Shown in pieces: positions 1 through 10,490 of a stretch of DNA of 64,000 bases. The stretch's first letter is position 1. Every line of letters begins with the position of its first letter. The stretch covers positions 43,527,558-43,591,557 of the forward strand of contig CM049310.1 of the NCBI GenBank assembly GCA_026874595.1, written 5' to 3'. The DNA comes from Sipunculus nudus (lineage: Eukaryota > Annelida > Sipuncula > Golfingiida > Sipunculidae). The position numbers and the translations under genes are program-made. The notes below the pieces were generated by a model. That model had not been told where the DNA came from and searched no databases. It was given only the letters and a program-made list of their open reading frames with translations.

Positions 1-535
1 TACATTGTTAACTTTAAGTTCTCTGTAAATTACACGGTACTGTTCAATATAATTTGGAATTACAAATTACGTTTTTCTACATAATAAGAGAGGAAATTAA
101 GACTATGCGTTTTGTATAATTTTATTTACTAATAATTAAAAAAGAGAATTTTTTATTCAGCCAATAAACAGTTTCTAAATAGTAAGCCTTATGGTGAGTT
201 AAATATGAACCAGTAAAAAATCCATAACTGTGAGTTAAAAAAAGGCGTGGGGCCTGTAGACTATATGCATCATGGATATAATCTTAGCCCCATGTGATCA
301 TCCGTGAACATGCTTTGGTCTGTGCCTTGCACTTTCATAAGCTGCCCTTTATTAACTACTAGTAAATGTAATGATGTAATGCAGTGGTTAACGCCAGACC
401 CTCCGCTACGCCCGACCAAGCAACGTTTATTCTGTACTTAGTGGTCGCAAAATCGAGGTTCAGGTCACTGGTTGGGACCAAAATATGAAAAAAAATAATA
501 AAAAGCAAATAATTAAATACAGTTTTTTTCATAAT
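1..535. other. Non-coding stretch with a possible degenerate SINE
   Basis: No gene is recognisable here. Around 378-500 there is a weak tRNA-like pattern: a box-A-like GTGGTTAACGCC, a box-B-like GAGGTTCAGGTC about 60 bases later, and an A-rich tail. This would fit an old tRNA-derived SINE on the plus strand, but box B lacks the usual central CGA, so it stays tentative. The rest is AT-rich and featureless. Confidence 0.3.
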
Positions 536-627
536 ATACTTGACGCCCCTCTAGAATGGACACCCCGCTATAATGGACAAATCGTCCGGTCCCGTAACTG
601 TGCGCTATCAAGGAGATTCACTGTATA
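536..627. mobile_element. Fragment of a pogo/Tigger-type terminal repeat
   Basis: This stretch repeats the wording of the ends of the Tigger element at 1782-2939: a CACCCCGCTA-type block, a CCGGTCCCGT block and a final ATTCACTGTATA where the complete element ends TTTTACTGTATA. Only one end is seen and no transposase is nearby. I read it as a solo, diverged terminus of the same DNA-transposon family. Confidence 0.5.
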
Positions 628-732
628 TGTATATATAGTTAGATAGATACAGGGATCGTATTACTTTCACCGTTGACCTGTTCAGCGGATAGGCATTGAT
701 ACAGGTTTGCCATTCCACAGAAAAATTAGCCT

Positions 733-1000
733 TTTCCCTCCCTAAAGATGCATACTTCCATCATATGCAACAGTTCAATTATGGCCCGCTGCTCGCAATA
801 TAATTTGTTAATGGCAAATGTCCCCCCTCTCCCCCCCCCCCCAACCCGCGGAAGGTGTTCCTATACACTTGTTCAGAGACTAATGCCTACCCTGGGCCCA
901 TACCCCCCCCCCCCCCCCCCCCGCTGCCTTTCCCCTCCCTAAAGATGCATACTTCCATCACATGCAACAGTTTAATTATGGCCCTATGTTGTTTATCAAT
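733..1000. repeat. 197-bp direct repeat with poly-C tracts
   Basis: A block beginning CCTCCCTAAAGATGCATAC occurs near 738 and again near 935, offset by 197 bp and almost identical for about 55 bp. Each copy is associated with a C-homopolymer (near 832 and 905). Short proline-rich reading frames here only reflect the poly-C and are not genes. Confidence 0.75.
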
Positions 1001-1285
1001 CGCAGATCTCAGCGATTTACCAGTGCAGCTGAAGATTTCCAATTAAGTAACACTCGCCGAATCCTTGAGTATTATTGGTTAGAATAATAATTCTACCGAG
1101 GAGTTCAGAGTGAACAGGTCACTTTAATGGCGAACAAAATCGCTTTAATGTCATATTTGTCACAACTAATCAGCTACTAATGTGGAAACATCTATAGGTA
1201 TTCTGCTTTCCAACGGATTGGTACAAACTACAAAATGGGAAATGCCTTTCCATGCAGGCAAACAGGAGAAATGGCGTTATTACGA

Positions 1286-1289
<4 letters not shown>

Positions 1290-1340
<51 letters not shown>
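1290..1340. repeat. (TA)n microsatellite
   Basis: About 25 perfect TA units. Reading frames of alternating Ile-Tyr across it are artefacts. Confidence 0.95.
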
Positions 1341-1343
<3 letters not shown>

Positions 1344-1638
1344 ATAAGTTAGAAAATATTTACAGTATGATCAGTATTTCGGTTACCAGTTTACAGTTTC
1401 GGATAAACGAATTTCCCGGTTAAAGAGGATCCAATAAATGCCCCTGTATATCAAACGAAAATGGTTGCAGAATCACTTACTCTCTTTCATGCAAATAAGG
1501 GTCCAGGAACGACAGAGAGATTATGTGCTTCCAATGGCTTGTACTTTTAGCTGCCTGACCGCTCTTTGTTTTCAGCATTTTTTTTACAAGGTGTCCCTTG
1601 TTGTTTTCCATTTTGCTTTGCATTCTTCGCCTGTAATG

Positions 1639-1641
<3 letters not shown>

Positions 1642-1687
<46 letters not shown>

Positions 1688-1780
1688 TACAAACATATAT
1701 ATAATATATTAATATATAATATAGATGACATGTCAATAAGCATGCTTTTATTTCCCCGATATATATATATATATATATAT
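1642..1780. repeat. Two (TA)n tracts flanking a Tigger insertion site
   Basis: A (TA)n run at 1642-1685 and a second at 1760-1780. The second abuts the 5' end of the Tigger element, and another (TA)n run follows that element at 2940-2990. The element therefore sits inside a TA microsatellite, as expected for a TA-targeting transposase. Confidence 0.9.
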
Positions 1781-1781
1781 A

Positions 1782-2936
1782 CAGTGAACTCCCGCATGAC
1801 GACCACCCTGCTAACACGTCCACCCCGCTAACACGACTACTTTTCTTGGTCCCAGAATTGTCTAGTATAAATTATCATTTAAAAAACTTCGGTAACACGA
1901 CCACCCCACTATCACGACCAACGACCACCTTTTCCAGTAAAACTGTGAAAATCACATTTCAATGAACAAGCAGGAACCATATAAATAACGCTTATAATTT
2001 GATGTGTTCATTCTGTTCTCACTATACGTGTTCGACGTCAGACCATCTTCGTGTTAAGACCAATGCTGTTACAATGACTTCACCGCCAACTCGTAAAAAA
2101 TCAAGAGAGCTCAGCCTCAAGGAGAAGATAGAACTCATCAAGACCGCCGAGATTCAGCCCGGTACAAGTAAAAGAAAACTAGCCACTCAGTTTGGGATAG
2201 GAAAGACACAATTGCAAGTCATCCTGAAACGCAAGGCTGATTTGATGGCAGTGTACGAAGAAAATCAACAGGGTAATGAAGGCGACCTGTATTTAATCAG
2301 AATAACTTACTTCATATTTTGTCGCATCACAAGACAACGTGCAAGCAGGCTGGGAGGATCGACTCATGAGTGATGTGACAGAAGAGAGACAAAAAGAATA
2401 TGAAGAGGAAAACACCGTAGAAGCTGAGCCTGATGACAGCAAACTACCCGTCCCATCTGCCACCTTCAAGGAAGCCTTGAAATGGGCTGATAAACTGAAA
2501 GTGTTTTGCCAGGAGTCCTGTCCTGATTTATGGCAGCCCATGAGCCAACTTGTGAAAAAGCTGCAAACTGAAGCACTGAAAGAAACTGTCAAGTTGAAGA
2601 CACAGTCAACTCTGGATGAATATTTTAGACGAGTGTAGACTGTACAATTTATACAATGCCCATGGACTTGTATTATTGCTTAGTCAATCTATTTCTTTCA
2701 TTTGTGTGTTTTATTCCTATGTGAATAAAAGTGTCTGAATCATGTTCCTTTCTGTTATTTATTTTTCTTTATATTTAATGTTTATATTAAACAGGGACAA
2801 AAACTTGACATTTACTTGAAATACCCATATTATCGCCTGCGTTAATATTGTACTACAATCAGCCCGCTAACACGACCACCCCTCTTACACGACCACTTTG
2901 TCTGGTCCCGCAGGTGGTCGTGTTAGCGGGGTTTTA

Positions 2937-2939
<3 letters not shown>
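1782..2939 (+). mobile_element. Tigger/pogo-type DNA transposon, internally deleted
   Basis: The element begins CAGTGAACTCCCGC at 1782 and ends GCGGGGTTTTACTG at 2939, so it has terminal inverted repeats. It is bounded on both sides by the dinucleotide TA, the target duplication of the Tc1/mariner-pogo group. Sub-terminal blocks of the type CCGCTAACACGACCACC and GGTCCC occur at both ends. Inside are only the two ends of a Tigger transposase gene; the DDE catalytic core is gone. At 1158 bp it is about half the length of a full Tigger element. It can have moved only with a transposase supplied in trans. Confidence 0.85.
1999..2638 (+). pseudogene. Tigger transposase remnant (CENP-B HTH and C-terminal tail only)
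   Basis: The first part (to about 2273) encodes the CENP-B-type N-terminal helix-turn-helix: SLKEKIELIK, then KRKLATQFGIGKTQL, then KADLM. The second part (2339-2638) is the acidic C-terminal segment ending in STLDEYFRRV, the tail signature of Tigger proteins. The second DNA-binding helix set and the DDE nuclease that should lie between are absent. The roughly 65 bases between the parts begin GGTAATG and end ATCACAAG, so an intron-like join is possible. No active transposase can come from this copy. Confidence 0.75.

Positions 2940-2990
<51 letters not shown>
2940..2990. repeat. (TA)n microsatellite
   Basis: Perfect TA run directly after the 3' end of the Tigger element. Confidence 0.95.
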
Positions 2991-2992
<2 letters not shown>

Positions 2993-2997
2993 TAATA

Positions 2998-3679
2998 TGA
3001 ATCCACTGTCCTATCAACTATAAAGGTACATTTTCTATTGTCGCTTTAACGCTCGTTGATGCGAGATACCGCTTCATCATCATTGATACTGGCTCGTATG
3101 GGAGAAACAGTGATGGTTGGATATTTTCCCATTCAGCCCGAGGAAAGTCCCTTGAAGAGGGTAAGCTTCACATTCCCGAAGACCAGCCACTTCCAAGTGC
3201 ACCCGAACTCGGCAGAATGCCTTTTGTTATAGTTGGGAATGAGGCTTTCCCAATCAAATCATATTTGATGAGGCCTTACCCCGGAAGACAAGCGAGTGTT
3301 CAATTACCGCCTATTTCGTGCTCGCAGGATTGTAGAGAACGCATTTGTCGTTTTGGCAGCAAGGTGGCGATGCTATCACAGAAGGATTAACATGCACCCT
3401 TCGAGTGTCAATAATCTGATTCAGGCCACATGTGTGTTGCACAATTACTTGCAACACACATCAGATGCTACAACAAGAGATGCGTCAGTACCAGTACTAA
3501 GGGTTTCAAACGACAGTGTCGCGGAATGTCGAGGCTTCTCAGACATACAGGCTACCGGCAATCATCCAGCATCCAAGGCAAGTGAAGTGCACAACAACTT
3601 CACATCCTATTTCTCATCTGAAGCCGGGCCTGTACATTGGCAGTTCAATGTTGTTAGACGGGGTTCGGCTGCACGCTAA
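2998..3679 (+). pseudogene. PIF/Harbinger transposase remnant (HARBI1-like, DDE_Tnp_4)
   Basis: Translation from about 3040 shows LVDARYRFIIIDTGSYGR and then MRPYPGR, the middle of a Harbinger-type nuclease with its second catalytic Asp region. After a frame change near 3290 comes FNYRLFRARRIVENAF with the catalytic Glu, then RWRCYHRRI and VLHNYL. It ends with the YFSSEAG.V.WQ tail typical of the family. The N-terminal third with the first catalytic Asp is missing. A short deletion with frameshift lies between PYPGR and VFNYRL, where intact members carry about ten more residues. It is a dead fragment; no terminal repeats were found. Confidence 0.8.
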
Positions 3680-4174
3680 GTTTTATTGTAGGTTATATTT
3701 TTTAAGAACAAGCACAACTGATAAGAGTTTAAAAACAATCGTCCATCATTGTTATCTAGACGATCGTCATAAAATTCGATTGAACAGTTTTATTGTTTTG
3801 AGATCAAGTCTATATATTTAGTTCTTTTCCATCAACGGTTGTTTAAGAGGGGAACAATAATACATGTTACTGCATATACACAGGAAAAATGTTAGGTCAA
3901 CAGATATGTAACTTTTATTGTTAATTAAAAATACTTTTAATAAAATACCAATTTTCTTAAAAGGTTACAAGTAGCTGTAACATACCGGTACTCGTTGTGA
4001 ACATGAACATTAGAAAATACCTGTAGACGAAAAAAAAAGATAATACTAAAAATAATACTAGAGCCTATGAGTGATATATAGGGTACAAGGGTATAAAAAT
4101 GATGATAATAATCTAATAAAACTTAAGTATTGTGGTACGTTATTTGTTCATTGCGTATATATATATATATATCT
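3680..4174. other. Non-coding stretch
   Basis: AT-rich sequence with no recognisable gene or repeat, ending in a short (TA)n run at 4157-4172 that abuts the tail of the minus-strand gypsy element. Confidence 0.6.
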
Positions 4175-4339
4175 GGAGGACGACGTTCTCTTTGAGACCT
4201 ACGCAACGGTGGTGGTGTGGGGCGAGTTTGGTTAGAGTTTTCGGACTGATATGAGGACTCATCGCTAGTTGTACTGGGTAAAATTTCAGTTTCATTAAGC
4301 GAGGCGTCTTGATCGGATGAATACTACCACATAAACATT

Positions 4340-4624
4340 GGGCCGATCCCGGGTTCGAACCCATGTTGGTGGCGCACAAGTCCGGCGTACCAACCGCTTC
4401 GCTAGCAAAGCAAGCTTTCATCAGATTTTGGCACAAGAATACAAAGTGGTTGCCATTTACGCATGAGCACTCCATTTTTAACTTAGAAACAAACTGGGTT
4501 CTGTGACAGTTCATCTTTCTCAGTTTCAAACTTTCTCGCCAGGGAAGCTTGCTTTTCTGGCGAAGCGGTTGGAACGCTGGACGTGTGCGCAACCGACATG
4601 GGTTCGAATCCCGGATCGGCCCGA
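4340..4624. repeat. Inverted pair of tRNA-like SINE heads inserted in gypsy Pol tail
   Basis: The arms are 4340-4419 (minus strand) and 4544-4624 (plus strand), roughly 85% alike. Each has a Pol III box A (TGGCGAAGCGGTTGG in the right arm) and box B (GGGTTCGAATCCCGG) about 45 bp apart. They point outward from a spacer of about 125 bp. The flanks on both sides belong to the Pol C-terminus of the gypsy remnant: the reading before the insertion ends near 4645, and a Ser-, Gln- and Arg-rich tail resumes at about 4335. The unit therefore inserted into the retrotransposon. The acceptor-stem halves do not pair, so these are not tRNA genes. Confidence 0.7.
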
Positions 4625-4644
4625 TATTTTCCCCTAAACAATTT

Positions 4645-6192
4645 TTATTCGTAACAATTACTATCAGGCATATCACCTAGATCAACTTGTGGTTCTATTC
4701 GAATAACCCTTGGTTTGGGCACAGAAGCCAGATATACCTCCTCATCAAAAGTGTCTTCAATTTTTTTTTTCTTAGGAGGATTCAGGTGAATCTACAGGGC
4801 ATTTTAAACTAGAATCAGTAATGGGTACATTATTAATGGGTAAAAGCAAATTTCTGTGCAGAACCTTAGTTTGCCCATCATATTCCTGCTTCACCTTATA
4901 TACTGGGATATCTACATTCGGTTGATCTACAGAAATATAGCTGTGTTGTTCCCACAAATCGTCAAGTTTGTGTTTTCCTATCTGGCCCAGCTTTCTAACT
5001 AAAACCCTGTCTCCAACCTGGATCGTAGCTCTCCTTACTTTGATATCATAAAGAGATTTGTGGTGTAATTTAGACTGTTCAAACATGTCCGGAGCTATCT
5101 TGTACGCTACTGACAATTTGTCATGTAACTCTGTCACAAATTTATCATAGGTCTCAACAGATGGATTCTGACGGTTTTCAATGGTACCAAAAAACATAAT
5201 GTTGGTAGTCTTGGATGCCTACCCTACATTAAGTAAAATGGACTAAAGCCTGTGGCGTCGTTTTGTGCACAGTTGTAAATATGCACCAGAGTTTGTATGT
5301 AATTATGCCATATTGATTTTTGCTCAGTCTCTAGAGTACCTTGCATGTTTATGAGTGTTCTATTGAATCGTTCAGTTTGACCATTCCCCATGGGATGGTA
5401 TGGGGTTCTGGATTTATTAATTCCTGCCAGGTCACTTAGGATCTTTATTACCTTCGACTCGAAATTTCTCCCCTGATCATCAAGAATTCGTAACGGGAAT
5501 CCATAGTATTTAACAAAACTTTCCCATAAAAGTTGGCAGTTAGCTTTGCTTTCTGTCCCTTACAGGGTATTGCCCGTGCCTACCTGGTGCAACAGTCTGT
5601 AAGGGCGTCTTTGATTTTACCTTTTGTATCATCAAGTTTCAAGAAGTCAGTGCATAACAATTCAAGAAGTTGGCTACAATTTATTGGAATCAACTGGGCT
5701 GTTTACCGAATTGAACTTTTTTTTTCTAAGACACCGTGGGCTAGAAGCTACATGATCTTTAATGTCTTTGGCCATTGTCGGCCAATTAAACCTTTCCCTG
5801 GTCAATTGAAGTGACCTATTTTGACCAAGGTAGCCTGCATCATCATGTATCCCATTCAGTGCTAAAGGTCTTAGATTTACTGGCACCACAACCTGGAAGT
5901 CGGTGATACCATTGACAATTCTTCCTCGGTACAACGTCCCATTCTTTAAAATGAGATGTTTATGGCCTAAAAAGAAAAGACGAGTATCTCTGTTTTGCAT
6001 CCCCGAGACAGTTATTCTCCTGTTATCTTTGAGAAGGCCGATGATTGATTTTAAAGAGACTTTTAACTGTTCCTTTCTAAGGTCTACTGAGGTGTATGCA
6101 TTTCCGATTGATAGACCAACGGGCATGATGGAGTTGATTGAGAGACATTCTACACAACCCAGTACATTATGACATGTACAGATTGCTTTCAC
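4645..6192 (-). pseudogene. Gypsy integrase remnant
   Basis: The N-terminal zinc-binding part lies at 5674-6192, with a damaged HHCC pattern (GIHDDAGYLGQNRS, then RFNWPTMAKDI). The DDE core lies at about 5230-5540, with RILDDQGRNFES and YHPMGNGQTERFNRT around the second Asp and the Glu. The C-terminal part (4772-5197) carries VGDRVLVRKLG followed by LHRNLLLP. The pieces are in different frames and separated by stops. The tail after about 4772 has shifted frame again. Confidence 0.8.
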
Positions 6193-8042
6193 AACCCTGC
6201 TGTAAGAGTTTCTGTAGACTCGTCTAAGTTAGATTTACGGGGTAATCGCGAGAGGGCGTCAGCGTCGACATAACGTTTTCCCGACCTATCCCGAACAGAG
6301 AAATTAAAATCGGCCAATTCTGACTGCCATCTCTGCCCTGTAGCGTCTAACTTAGCAGACGGGAGTATGTACGTTAACGGATTATTATCAGTCCGTACTA
6401 TGAATTCTGCTCCGTACAGATAGTCTTTATACTTATCTGTTATCGCCCACTTAAGAGCAAGGAATTCTAGTTTGTGGATAGTATATATGGCCTCGGAGGG
6501 AGATAAACTCCGACTAGCGTACGCTATTGGCCGTTCTGTAATATTTTGATTTTGAGAAAGAATGGCGGCAATGCCGTCTCGTGAGGCATCTGTATGCAAA
6601 ATAAAGGGTAAACTGAAAACTGCAAAGGCCAAGACAGGTGCAGAGGTCAGTTTTTCACTCAGTTTTGATGACGCTCATTCTACATGAGGAGAGGGTTTCT
6701 TGGAAGCAGATTTTGATGATTTATCCCCTTTTTAAAGATTATGGAGGGGTGTAGCAATTGCACTAAATCCATTGATAAACTTCCTATAGAATCCCGCGAA
6801 TTTTCTGACCTCTTTAATAGATGTAGGGACGGGCCGTTCTATTAAGACAGAAAATTTGTCAGTGTCAGTTTGGATTGCATCTCTGGACATACATGACCCC
6901 ATTATTTTACCTTTTGCTGAAGGCATTGACAGTTTGAAGGATTGATCTTTAATCCCGCCATTTCTAGCCGGCGAAACACTTTTTCGAGCTTTTCTAAGTG
7001 TTCGTCGAAAGTTTTGGAAAAGACAATGATATCATCTAAATATAATAAACAGTCCTTTAAATGTAAATATCCCATGGCACAGACGAAACGGAAGGGAATG
7101 ACGTTAAACTCAAATAAACCAAGCGGGCCGACCGTGAATGCCGTCTTTGCTTTGTCAGATCCTCCACTTCGACCGGCCAGTACCCTTTTCTCAAGTCAAT
7201 AGAGGAGAAACGCGTGCACCTACCAGGGAATATGCGGTTTCGTATATTCTCGGTGGAGCATGGGTGTATCTTGCCATCCTGGCATTTAATGCTCGATAAT
7301 CGACACAGAAACGTTAACTTGAATCTGGTTTGCGTACCAAAACTATTGGAGAAGCCCATTGACTATTGCTAGGTCTAATGACACTCTTTTCAATCATGTC
7401 TTTTTGATGTTGTTTAACCTCCTCATAAAGATGTGGTGGCATTCGTCTATGTCTTTGTTTGATAGGTCGGTCATCATTAAGAACTATTTTGTGTTTATCA
7501 ACATTAGTTCTGCCAAGATCAAAATCTCCAGTGGAGAAAATTTGACCGAATCTACGAAAAAGACCTCGGATATCAACGATCTGTTCCGTTGACAGCTCTG
7601 GGCCCAGCCATATATTATCAAGGCACTGTTCTGTCGAGTCGCATCCTAAGGGGGAATCAACTAAAGTTACCTGCTGTAGTGCAAAAAGCACCGTTTTAGC
7701 TGTTACAGTGATGTCATGCTTAGTCATATTGTAAACTTCAACAGGAATTCGATTATATGATCCTGAAAATAAGTTAAAAGATTGTAACATAGGTGTCACT
7801 ATTAGTCCATTTGGTAATGAAGGGAGACTTTTCATTTCAGTGACAGTTAACACCTCACATGTGGTCCGTGCTCTAGTGCTTCCATTGATAACCAATTTCT
7901 GCTGTGGGACTATCTTCACTGGTTTTCTGTTAATAACATTCGCATCAGCATCCAGGGAATGCATTGCTATGATAGAGAGGCATTTAAAGGCCACTTGCCA
8001 CGATGTAGACACTTTCTTTGTCTGATGCTTGTAGTGGTCCAA
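6189..8042 (-). pseudogene. Gypsy reverse transcriptase and RNase H remnant
   Basis: The segment 7314-8042 carries the linker after protease and the start of RT (SQWASPIVLVRKPD). 7057-7359 holds the RT palm in a different frame, with the catalytic YLDD at 7031-7042. 6732-6926 holds the thumb (EVRKFAGFYRKFI). 6189-6632 is RNase H, with LHTDASRDGIAAIL, TDNNPLTYI and VDADALSRLP. Several frameshifts separate these blocks. The catalytic residues that remain are conserved, so decay is recent enough for clear recognition but complete in effect. Confidence 0.85.
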
Positions 8043-8049
8043 GAATCAA

Positions 8050-9727
8050 TTAAGTACATTTTTTACCTATAATGATGTCATAATTAAATTATGTATCCGT
8101 AACCACATGCGAAGGTACAGCGACTTCTAAATTTAAGTCGGGAAAGACTAAATTCAGGTAAAGTATGTCTCGAAATTTTAAACAATCACCACTGGCCGTA
8201 TCTAACTTCAAAAATTCTGTAACAGTTTGAATAGGGACTTGGGCAAAGTGCTGATCATAGAAAGATTCTGACAGTGTAGTTACCTGAGCCCCCCGTATCT
8301 AACAGACAGACGGCTTCTATGCCTTCAACTAAAACATTAACCTTGTCAATGTATCCAACAAGTGGAGCGCTTGAAACAGATGGTCCACGCCTCTCATTTC
8401 CCTTGGTCTCAGTATAACTGCCCATGTTCGACCTTGTAACTACAAGGGCGTTTAATTAGTTTAAACGTTAACTGTAAACCCTAACTGTCATGTCGTTTTT
8501 GGCATGGCAATTTTCAACCGTGTGTGATCTACATTTACATCTTTTTCACAAAGGTCTACTTATTGGTTCTGACTTGTTGACAATTGTTCGATTTCTTTGA
8601 GTTTGTGGGGCTCATGTGAAAGTATTATCTCTAAACGGTCTTGTTTTGTTTTCCAGAGCAACCCGATTATCTTATTCAGAAACAGTATCTAACAGTTTTG
8701 TATTAGGGTATTATCAACAGACGCGTTTACCTGATGTGCTTTCGCTACGTTTATAGCGTTGGTTTCATGTTTATTAAGGGAATTATCTTTCATTCGTGCG
8801 GCAGCGAGAGGTTCATCAAAATCAGCTCCAAGTTCAAATTTATTTTGGAGAGCTAATTGAATTCCCCGGTTTCACAGACCATAGTAAAACCTAGAGCGAA
8901 GCATCTTTGCAACCTCCGTAGGAGAGATACCCCCAGCTTGTTTTATTAAATCTACAAGCTTTTGTATCCTACAACTCCATGAAACAGATTCTTTTGGTAA
9001 CTGTACAGCAGAGTAAAACTGCTCACGCGGTTATTCTGGGCGTAAAACATTGCCAAACATTGTATCAAACTTGTCTATGACGTCAAAGGGCGAAGCATTC
9101 TCACCCATGACCAATACTGCTTCACGACACCCCGTACAAAGTTACGAATGACCTGCATGATACTATCTGGATGCATGCCCTATGTATTTATTAGACATCT
9201 AATATGATACACCCACTGTCTATAGCCGATCCCATCTTTTTCATCCCCGGAAAACAAGGGTACCCTAGGAAGAGTTTTCAGATGAAGGTTGGGAGGGACG
9301 AAAGGAAGGCTGATCAGTCTTCACTTCATTCCGCTGTTTTTGCATTATTCCCAGTCCATCTACCAGTTTCTCTACTTGATCACTTGGTTGATGTGAAGAA
9401 TTTAGAAACAAGTGTCTCAACCGGGTCTGTTAATACAGTATTCAATTTGATAGGGTTGTTTTTTCATCCGCACAAGAGCTTTCTGTGATAGATAAACTAA
9501 ATATACATTTTGTATACTTGCGAAGTGACACCCCTGACAACATCATGTACTGACTCGGGTGTTACAAAGGCTATGTAACCTCGTCCTGCACACAGATTAA
9601 AATGGCTTTCTTTTACTAACAGGACATGATCTACTGGTCCTATTGATGTGAAATAATCAGCTAATTCTGTTTTACCAGCATCCGCCGGTATCCCTGTTAC
9701 CGTAACGGCTCGGGAAGTGATCATCTT
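8050..9727 (-). pseudogene. Gypsy Gag and protease remnant with RRM-like N-terminus
   Basis: Starting at 9724 an RRM-like domain is seen: AVTVTGIP as RNP2 and GRGYIAFV as RNP1. Further on (about 9260-8800) a capsid region in shifting frames reads LPRVPLFSGDE, then MHPDSIMQVIRNFVRGV, then PKESVSWSCRIQKLVDLI. That is the pattern of the PNMA (paraneoplastic Ma) type of Ty3/gypsy-derived Gag. A damaged zinc knuckle follows near 8540, and the protease DTG is at 8291-8299, with a one-base shift directly after it in a C run. An RRM-like N-domain is known in the vertebrate PNMA family. The placement here is from pattern, not alignment. Confidence 0.65.
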
Positions 9728-10262
9728 GATAGCTCAGAGTTTTGGGTAACAGAGATCTAACTTTAGGTTTCCAAAGAGGCTTTTTATTGGCCTCTCTGCA
9801 TGTCAAGAAAGACGATTCTAGGTCCAGTGATTAGGTTTGGGCCCTGTTAACAGATGACCACATCTTTAAAGGTCTCAAAAACAGAGAAAATAAATCGTAA
9901 AAAATTTGAAAAAATACAGGTAGCGCCACCAATCTGCAGAAAGTGATGAAACACTCCATGATCAACATCCATGCAAAGAATCATGGTGATCAATGCATTA
10001 GTTGTTCAGATAATTGAGCTTTTATATCAAATTTTACATTATTCTGGAGCCCAAGTAGCTCGAAGAATATGGGTAATAGAGACCTTATTTCAGGTTAACA
10101 AAGATATTTTTCATGGACCTCTCTGGATGTCAAGTTAGAAGATTCCAGGACCAGCGGTTTCGATTTGTGCCTGGTTAACGGACGGACGGACAAATGGACA
10201 GACGGACGCCGGACAAGGGGTGATCGCTAAAGCTCAGATGACTTTGAGTCAGCTGAGCTAAA
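9728..10262 (+). repeat. Dispersed repeat ending in a near-perfect palindrome
   Basis: Two related sub-blocks, 9746-9850 and 10073-10177, share GTAA.AGAGA, CCTCTCTG.ATGTCAAG and a closing GTTAAC. The second is followed by a GGACGGACGG-type array and the hairpin at 10231-10259. That hairpin has 13-nt arms, AGCTCAGATGACT and AGTCAGCTGAGCT, around TTG, then AAAAA. A second copy of this 3' end lies on the other strand at 39519-39612. The terminal hairpin recalls Helitron-like non-autonomous repeats, but there is no clear CTRR end, so the class is open. Confidence 0.6.
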
Positions 10263-10404
10263 AACAGGTTCCTAGTGGTTTAACTGAAGATAAAACAACA
10301 GATTCCGATAGTTCTGCCAGAAATTATTTTCTGGTAATGTAATAATTTAATTTGCATAAATAGAGTTACATAATCTCAAGAATACCAGGGAATAAGAAGA
10401 ATCA

Positions 10405-10490
10405 GGTATTAGCCTAATATAAACATTATGTGAACAAATAAAGTAGGAATCGGGTATAAGCCTAATATAAACATTATGTGAACAAATAAA
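10405..10490. repeat. 48-bp tandem duplication
   Basis: The block AGCCTAATATAAACATTATG followed by TGAACAAATAAAG occurs at 10411 and again at 10459. The copies match over about 35 bases. Confidence 0.85.

Larger units (their letters stand above)
4175..9727 (-). mobile_element. Decayed Ty3/gypsy LTR retrotransposon with RRM/PNMA-like Gag
   Basis: Read on the minus strand, the order is Gag, protease, reverse transcriptase, RNase H, integrase, which is the Ty3/gypsy order. Frameshifts and stops break it into at least eight pieces, so it is long dead. Recognisable motifs: protease DTG (8291-8299), YLDD of the reverse transcriptase (7031-7042), TDASRDG and DADALSRLP of RNase H, and YHPMGNGQTERFNRT of integrase. 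An inverted tRNA-like unit interrupts the Pol tail at 4340-4624. No LTR pair, primer site or target duplication could be identified, so the outer limits are those of the coding remains. Confidence 0.85.
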
